Of a stretch of 64,000 bases of DNA, positions 60,293-64,000 are shown piece after piece (the stretch's first letter is position 1; the number at the start of each line of letters is the position of its first letter). The DNA comes from Holacanthus passer (Eukaryota; Chordata; Actinopteri; Pomacanthidae): contig JAFREQ010000008.1 in the NCBI GenBank assembly GCA_025331565.1, positions 620,001 to 684,000 on the forward strand, written 5' to 3'. Made by a program: the position numbers and the translations under genes. The notes under the pieces were generated by a model that had not been told where the DNA came from, did not search any database, and saw only the letters and a program-made list of their open reading frames with translations.

Positions 60293-61331
60293 CAAATAGT
60301 TACAGGTTTGCATTCAAAAAAAAAAAAAAAAAAAAAGGATGACCATATGATGCCCAAGGCCCTTCAGTCAATTTATTGAGCAGCTGACACGACTATAAAT
60401 GCTGTTTGTGACCTTCATCAGTGTGTCGGGATTCACCTTTTGATTCCTGCATCTAAATCACAGCAAACACAGTTGCATCAAAGATTGGATAAAGATTAAT
60501 AAACAAGTGCTGTCAAAATGAGTGTAAATTTAATGCAGTTATGGCCACTGCATTTTCTTTAACTCCCTCAGTGATGAAGAATGAAATCTGCAAAGAGCGA
60601 CACCCGACTGAGGCACGTGCTGATTATTTTCTGCAAAAGAATGGACAATCAACGAAAAGTTAACCACACATGATTTTACATTTAAAAATCCATTATTACA
60701 AGCTTCAGTCTTAAGAAAGCAAAATTCTGCAAATTATGGGAAATGTCGTCTCCGGTATTTTTGGAGTTTGCCCCGTGCTCGAGAGTAGAAAAGTTTACAA
60801 TTTGTGTTTCAATCTGTCTTTTGTGAGTCTCCCAATTTTATGGGAGCAAAATACTGAAATTCTTGAGTATCCATTTAACTTCATATACTATACTTTAAAT
60901 CAAGCATGAAAATGTTTCTGTTATAGGAAAAGAAAACATGAGTCAAGTTTCATTATAAGATCTTCCTGAATTCACCTTTTTTCACACACCATTTTAACCT
61001 TTTGAAAACAGTGTCTCTAATTTATAAATCATCTTGTCTAAAGTTTAACATTATTTTTTAATTTACTTCATTAGTTTATTTGATAGGGACTACACTCAAT
61101 GATTAGTTAGAGAGCTATTATTTTTTTTCTGTTTTTCTTTCTGCTGTTATTTTAATTATCTCACAATATTATGATAATGTCTATTATCAAGGATCATTTC
61201 GGTACTTTCATCTATGATTACTACTCCTGTGCTTTTTTTAAATTTTTCTCACAGTCTTCTGAGTCTTTTCCCCCCAACAATAGTCATTTATGCCATTGTT
61301 TATAAAATGTCACAGCCCTAATGAACGAGAA
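60293..61331. other. no supported feature; oligo-A21 at 60316-60336
   Basis: AT-rich DNA separating the two related segments. Confidence 0.5.
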
Positions 61332-61407
61332 GTCTCCCAGTGGCTGGTGGAGAATTTGTTCAGGCTTCAGCGGGCCGGTGGTGCAGACTGTTGGACACAG
61401 CTGGCAG
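61332..61407. repeat. local 76-bp duplicate, copy B
   Basis: Same orientation as copy A and ungapped alignment to it. The hairpin arms of copy A are not complementary here, so the hairpin is not a shared feature. It starts a GC-rich stretch that extends to about 61600. Confidence 0.7.
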
Positions 61408-61639
61408 GGGAGAGCGCCCTGTTGTTCTGGGGGGCTTGAGGGCAGGTGAGCTCCTGTCAGAGTCGAGGATGGGTCGGGCCCGTGACGCGTGCGGCGTGTT
61501 GTTGGTGCAGCTGATGGGGAGGGGAAGGGGGTCAGCGGTACCTCCCAGGCTTCCCATCTCATCCCGTCCCCCCCCCCATCCCATCTGTCCTGCACTGACA
61601 GGCTGTGAGCAGAATAACAAGTCAGCATCTGTCCAGTAA
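61408..61639. other. GC-rich stretch with a C10 run
   Basis: GC-rich and CpG-containing DNA (ggtcgggcccgtgacgcgtg) with a C homopolymer at about 61567-61577. Frames stay open on both strands because of GC content. Confidence 0.45.
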
Positions 61640-61860
61640 TGAGATCCCCTGCTTAGCATCAAGATATCAAATGTTAACAGGTAGATGATGATAATAGCAT
61701 AGCCTCATCAGTACAGTCACTGTAATCACATGCCCCTCCAGAAAGTACCCTAAACAATAATTACTAGATAATTCTGCATTACATTACTTGAAGGCACAAA
61801 GAGTGACACGGCTAAGCTGATATGGTTACGGCATAAATGCAAAGACAGCAAGGATCTGGA
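61640..61860. other. candidate conserved non-coding element
   Basis: Block with agcatagcctcatcagtac, ctaaacaataattactagat and ggctaagctgatatggttac. Inference only. Confidence 0.3.
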
Positions 61861-61880
61861 CTGTACACTGAAATCTGCGC

Positions 61881-62300
61881 AACATGTTCTCACTCCCAAC
61901 TCATCAGTATATCAGACAATACAGCAGCTTGGTCAAACATAATGCTCTCATACTCCTCTAGCATTTATTTTGCACGTGCAAGTTAGCAGTAATAAATATG
62001 CAACGCCTGGTTAGACTTTCAAAAATAAACAGTAATAAACAGGTGGTTAATATTGTAAAACAGGCAACTTGGTTAGGTTTAGGAAAAGATCAGGTTTGAG
62101 TTTAAACAAATGTGTAAGTTACATAGTTAAAGTTCAACTTCAAGTGCATAAAAAGAAGTTAATATTTGGTTTTGGTTTGGTTTGCCTTTTGGTTTCACAC
62201 AGGACATGAACCCCAGTCTCCTGGTCGAAAGTCCCATTTGGCCTCAAGACACCAAACCTGGCAACCTCGCTGTGAGGATGAGACTGAGACCGAGTGTTGT
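61881..62300 (+). mobile_element. large teleost interspersed repeat with the 'acttggttagg' core, partial
   Basis: Starts with aacatgttctcactcccaac and continues through caacttggttaggtttagga, aaagatcaggtttgag to ggtttcacacaggacatgaa and ccccagtctcctggtcgaaa, gtcc. This order (tgttctc-ctcccaactcat, then the acttggttagg core, then 'ggacacgaac...gtctcctg-gtgaaagtcc') is that of a long, abundant percomorph repeat. Ends are not inverted repeats in this copy. Confidence 0.7.
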
Positions 62301-62364
62301 TTACCAGTGTTGTTTTTTACATTTCTGTTAGTGGACGGATTAAACTCACAAAGGTAGAACATGT

Positions 62365-62580
62365 TGATTAATGAGCTATAAATGTGATAGTTGGCTTTTT
62401 TCAATTTGGACAAAGACTGCAAACTGTCTCACTTGCTTCCGCTCTTTATGCTAAGCTAGGGTAATAACAATTTGACTTCAGGTCTGTTCCTAGTGCACAG
62501 ACCAGAGATTAATATCAATCTTCTCATCTCACTCTCGAAAAAGAAAACCAAAATTACCAAAATGTCAAACTTTTCTTTTG
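62365..62580. mobile_element. teleost palindromic repeat ('agcttagcttagcataaag' family), partial copy 2
   Basis: Only the right half remains: ctctttatgctaagctaggg, then aatatcaatcttctcatctc, actctcgaaaaagaaaacc and ccaaaatgtcaaactttt. These match the right end of the family seen whole at 50178-50632, more degenerate here. Confidence 0.65.
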
Positions 62581-63209
62581 ATTTTACTGACTTTCATTTG
62601 AACAGTCACCAGAGTTCATTGCAGAATCCTTCCTGACTGCACGACTGAGAAAAAAGAAAATCTGTGTATCTTGTAGAAGTCAGTTCATCTCTGTGTGCTA
62701 TCAGTCTCCAGGTCTGTTCCCAGCTTCAGTCGACTCTTAAATAGCTACCGGTCGTATTCCCTCTTGACAATACCTCCTCGTCTTACTGCAGCCCGCTCGG
62801 AAAACCTGACAACATGAAGTCTGAGAAGAAGAGTGAGAGTGTGTTTTTTTATTAAGAGGCTGTTAGAAAGTAAGCTCATTTATTATTTACAATAAACTAC
62901 ACATATTGTAGATGTTTCGCATGAATGGGTTTTTGTTCAGAAAAGATTCAACTGGTGACATTTAGCTTTTGTTCCACTTGCTTTTGGGAAAGAGGGAATT
63001 TCTTTCATTTTTCATGCGGGGGTCAGTTTAGAGAACTAAAAAAAAAAAAAAAGCACTTTAGAAGGAGGAAGCAAAGGCTCGCCCCAGTTACCTGCTTTGC
63101 TGCTGTGACCTTCAGCTACAAAGGCAGATCCCTGCTATTTTGCAAGTCGATTATTGGGTGCCCTTTGTCAACAGCCAACTTTTTTTTAATTCAGCCTTCA
63201 GATCAATAA
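62581..63209. other. no supported feature; oligo-A15 at 63038-63052
   Basis: Unique-looking DNA with an A homopolymer. Confidence 0.45.
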
Positions 63210-63430
63210 TTTTACATTTACTTCCATTTGTTCTGTCCTCGTGGGAGTATAGTTGCCAGTCATTGTGGAGAAATCATTGACATTCATCTGGTGACAGGGA
63301 TAAAACGAGTTAAAGTCAAATTCATTCCTCTTTCTGCTCTGAAACATATTTCAAGCCTCTGGAGAAGTTTTGGCACATGCACAATTCTTTTACCTCCAGC
63401 GGGCGACACAGTGTTCACGTTCATTGTTTA
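63210..63430. other. candidate conserved non-coding element
   Basis: Complex block with gtgggagtatagttgccagt, cattgtggagaaatcattga, cattcatctggtgacaggg and ccagcgggcgacacagtg. Inference only. Confidence 0.35.
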
Positions 63431-64000
63431 ACTATTTTCTCCGTTTTGCATATAAATATTGAAGGTGCTTATGAGGAATATGTTGCATTGTCGCATAAAG
63501 CAGACTGCCGTGTGTGGACTTGAAGAGAAGTGATCCTCGGGGCTATAAAAAAATCACTGAACCCTGCTCTTTGCACTCATGTGCAAAGCATGGCAATTCC
63601 TCAGTCCACTGCACAAGCTTCCCATATTTTTCTCTTCCCTTTGAGCAGTGTGTTCTTACATATACAGAAAAATGAGTACCCATATGGTCCTTCAGAAGAT
63701 AGTACAACCTTAATAATGAGAGCTCTCATTGGGCGGCGGAACCTCTGACTTTCATCTACTATTATAATATGGTAGCAGAATTTGTGCTCGCACAGGCTGA
63801 ACTAAGCTACTGAACCACACCATGTCCAATCTCAGCATTAATGCAAGCTGATATGTTACCTAGCAAGCTACACCAGTCATTTCAGCATTTTCATAGTAGT
63901 GATGAAAGCTACAGTAAAACTCAAGTGTTCTGAATTTGCAATGAAGTGGTGAGTGAATGCCTCCGAATTCCCTTCCGCAGTTTCACAGCGGAATCGGGCT
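63431..64000. other. no supported feature
   Basis: Unique-looking DNA to the end of the window. Confidence 0.5.

Noticed and set aside
61284..61662. 100-114-codon frames on both strands
   Set aside because: GC-rich DNA is poor in stop codons; the peptides are Pro/Gly/Arg-rich without motifs.
1..64000. CRISPR array, prokaryotic operon, tRNA or rRNA genes
   Set aside because: No regularly spaced direct repeats, no ribosome-binding-site-led operons, and no cloverleaf or rRNA core sequences were seen; the repeat content is clearly teleost.

Overview
This is a non-coding window from a vertebrate nuclear genome, most likely a percomorph (spiny-rayed) teleost fish. The evidence is a moderately AT-rich base composition, long oligo-A/T tracts and AC/GT microsatellites, no open frame with a recognisable cellular protein, and several interspersed repeats whose sequences I know as high-copy families of teleost genomes. 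All family names come from memory of these consensus sequences; no database search was possible. I see no prokaryotic operons, CRISPR array, tRNA, rRNA or convincing cellular gene. The window reads as intergenic (gene-desert-like) or long-intronic DNA.

Layout. 0-7 kb: a MITE with TTA flanks (374-582), a Tc1/mariner-type internally deleted element (3798-4185, reverse) and a decayed LINE reverse-transcriptase fragment (6655-7135). 17.6-20.6 kb: a broken hAT transposase copy (17660-19214) whose C-terminal dimerisation segment is still open, then a short hAT MITE with a perfect 8-bp target-site duplication (20261-20548). 25-33 kb: a degenerate repeat, an inverted-repeat element (27203-27473), a degenerate ~24-nt minisatellite (about 29060-29350) and a palindromic repeat (32537-32830). 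38.4-38.9 kb: a second, forward copy of the Tc1/mariner-type element, carrying the same internal deletion as the first. 45-46.3 kb: another palindromic repeat and two short stretches that look like exons but that I cannot identify. 50-62.6 kb: several more teleost repeats (50178-50632, 54490-54985, 57606-58043, 61881-62300, 62365-62580).

Between the repeats are many 150-450 bp blocks of complex, non-repetitive sequence rich in TAATTA/ATTA, GATA, TGACAG and ATGCAAAT-like words. They look like conserved non-coding elements (CNEs), the enhancer-like sequences common around vertebrate developmental regulator genes. They are densest at about 49.5-52.3 kb. This is inference from appearance; conservation cannot be seen in one sequence.

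The most unusual signals are: (1) two related 76-bp segments 1.1 kb apart (60217-60292 and 61332-61407) sharing an exact 20-bp block, one of them with a near-perfect 12-bp hairpin; (2) three elements with different ends around one shared core; (3) possible unannotated exons at 45831-46266 (+) and 23912-24034 (-); (4) a 219-codon open frame at 38929-39588; (5) a CNE-like block bracketed by oligo-T28 and oligo-A23. I do not find a coherent new multi-gene system here.
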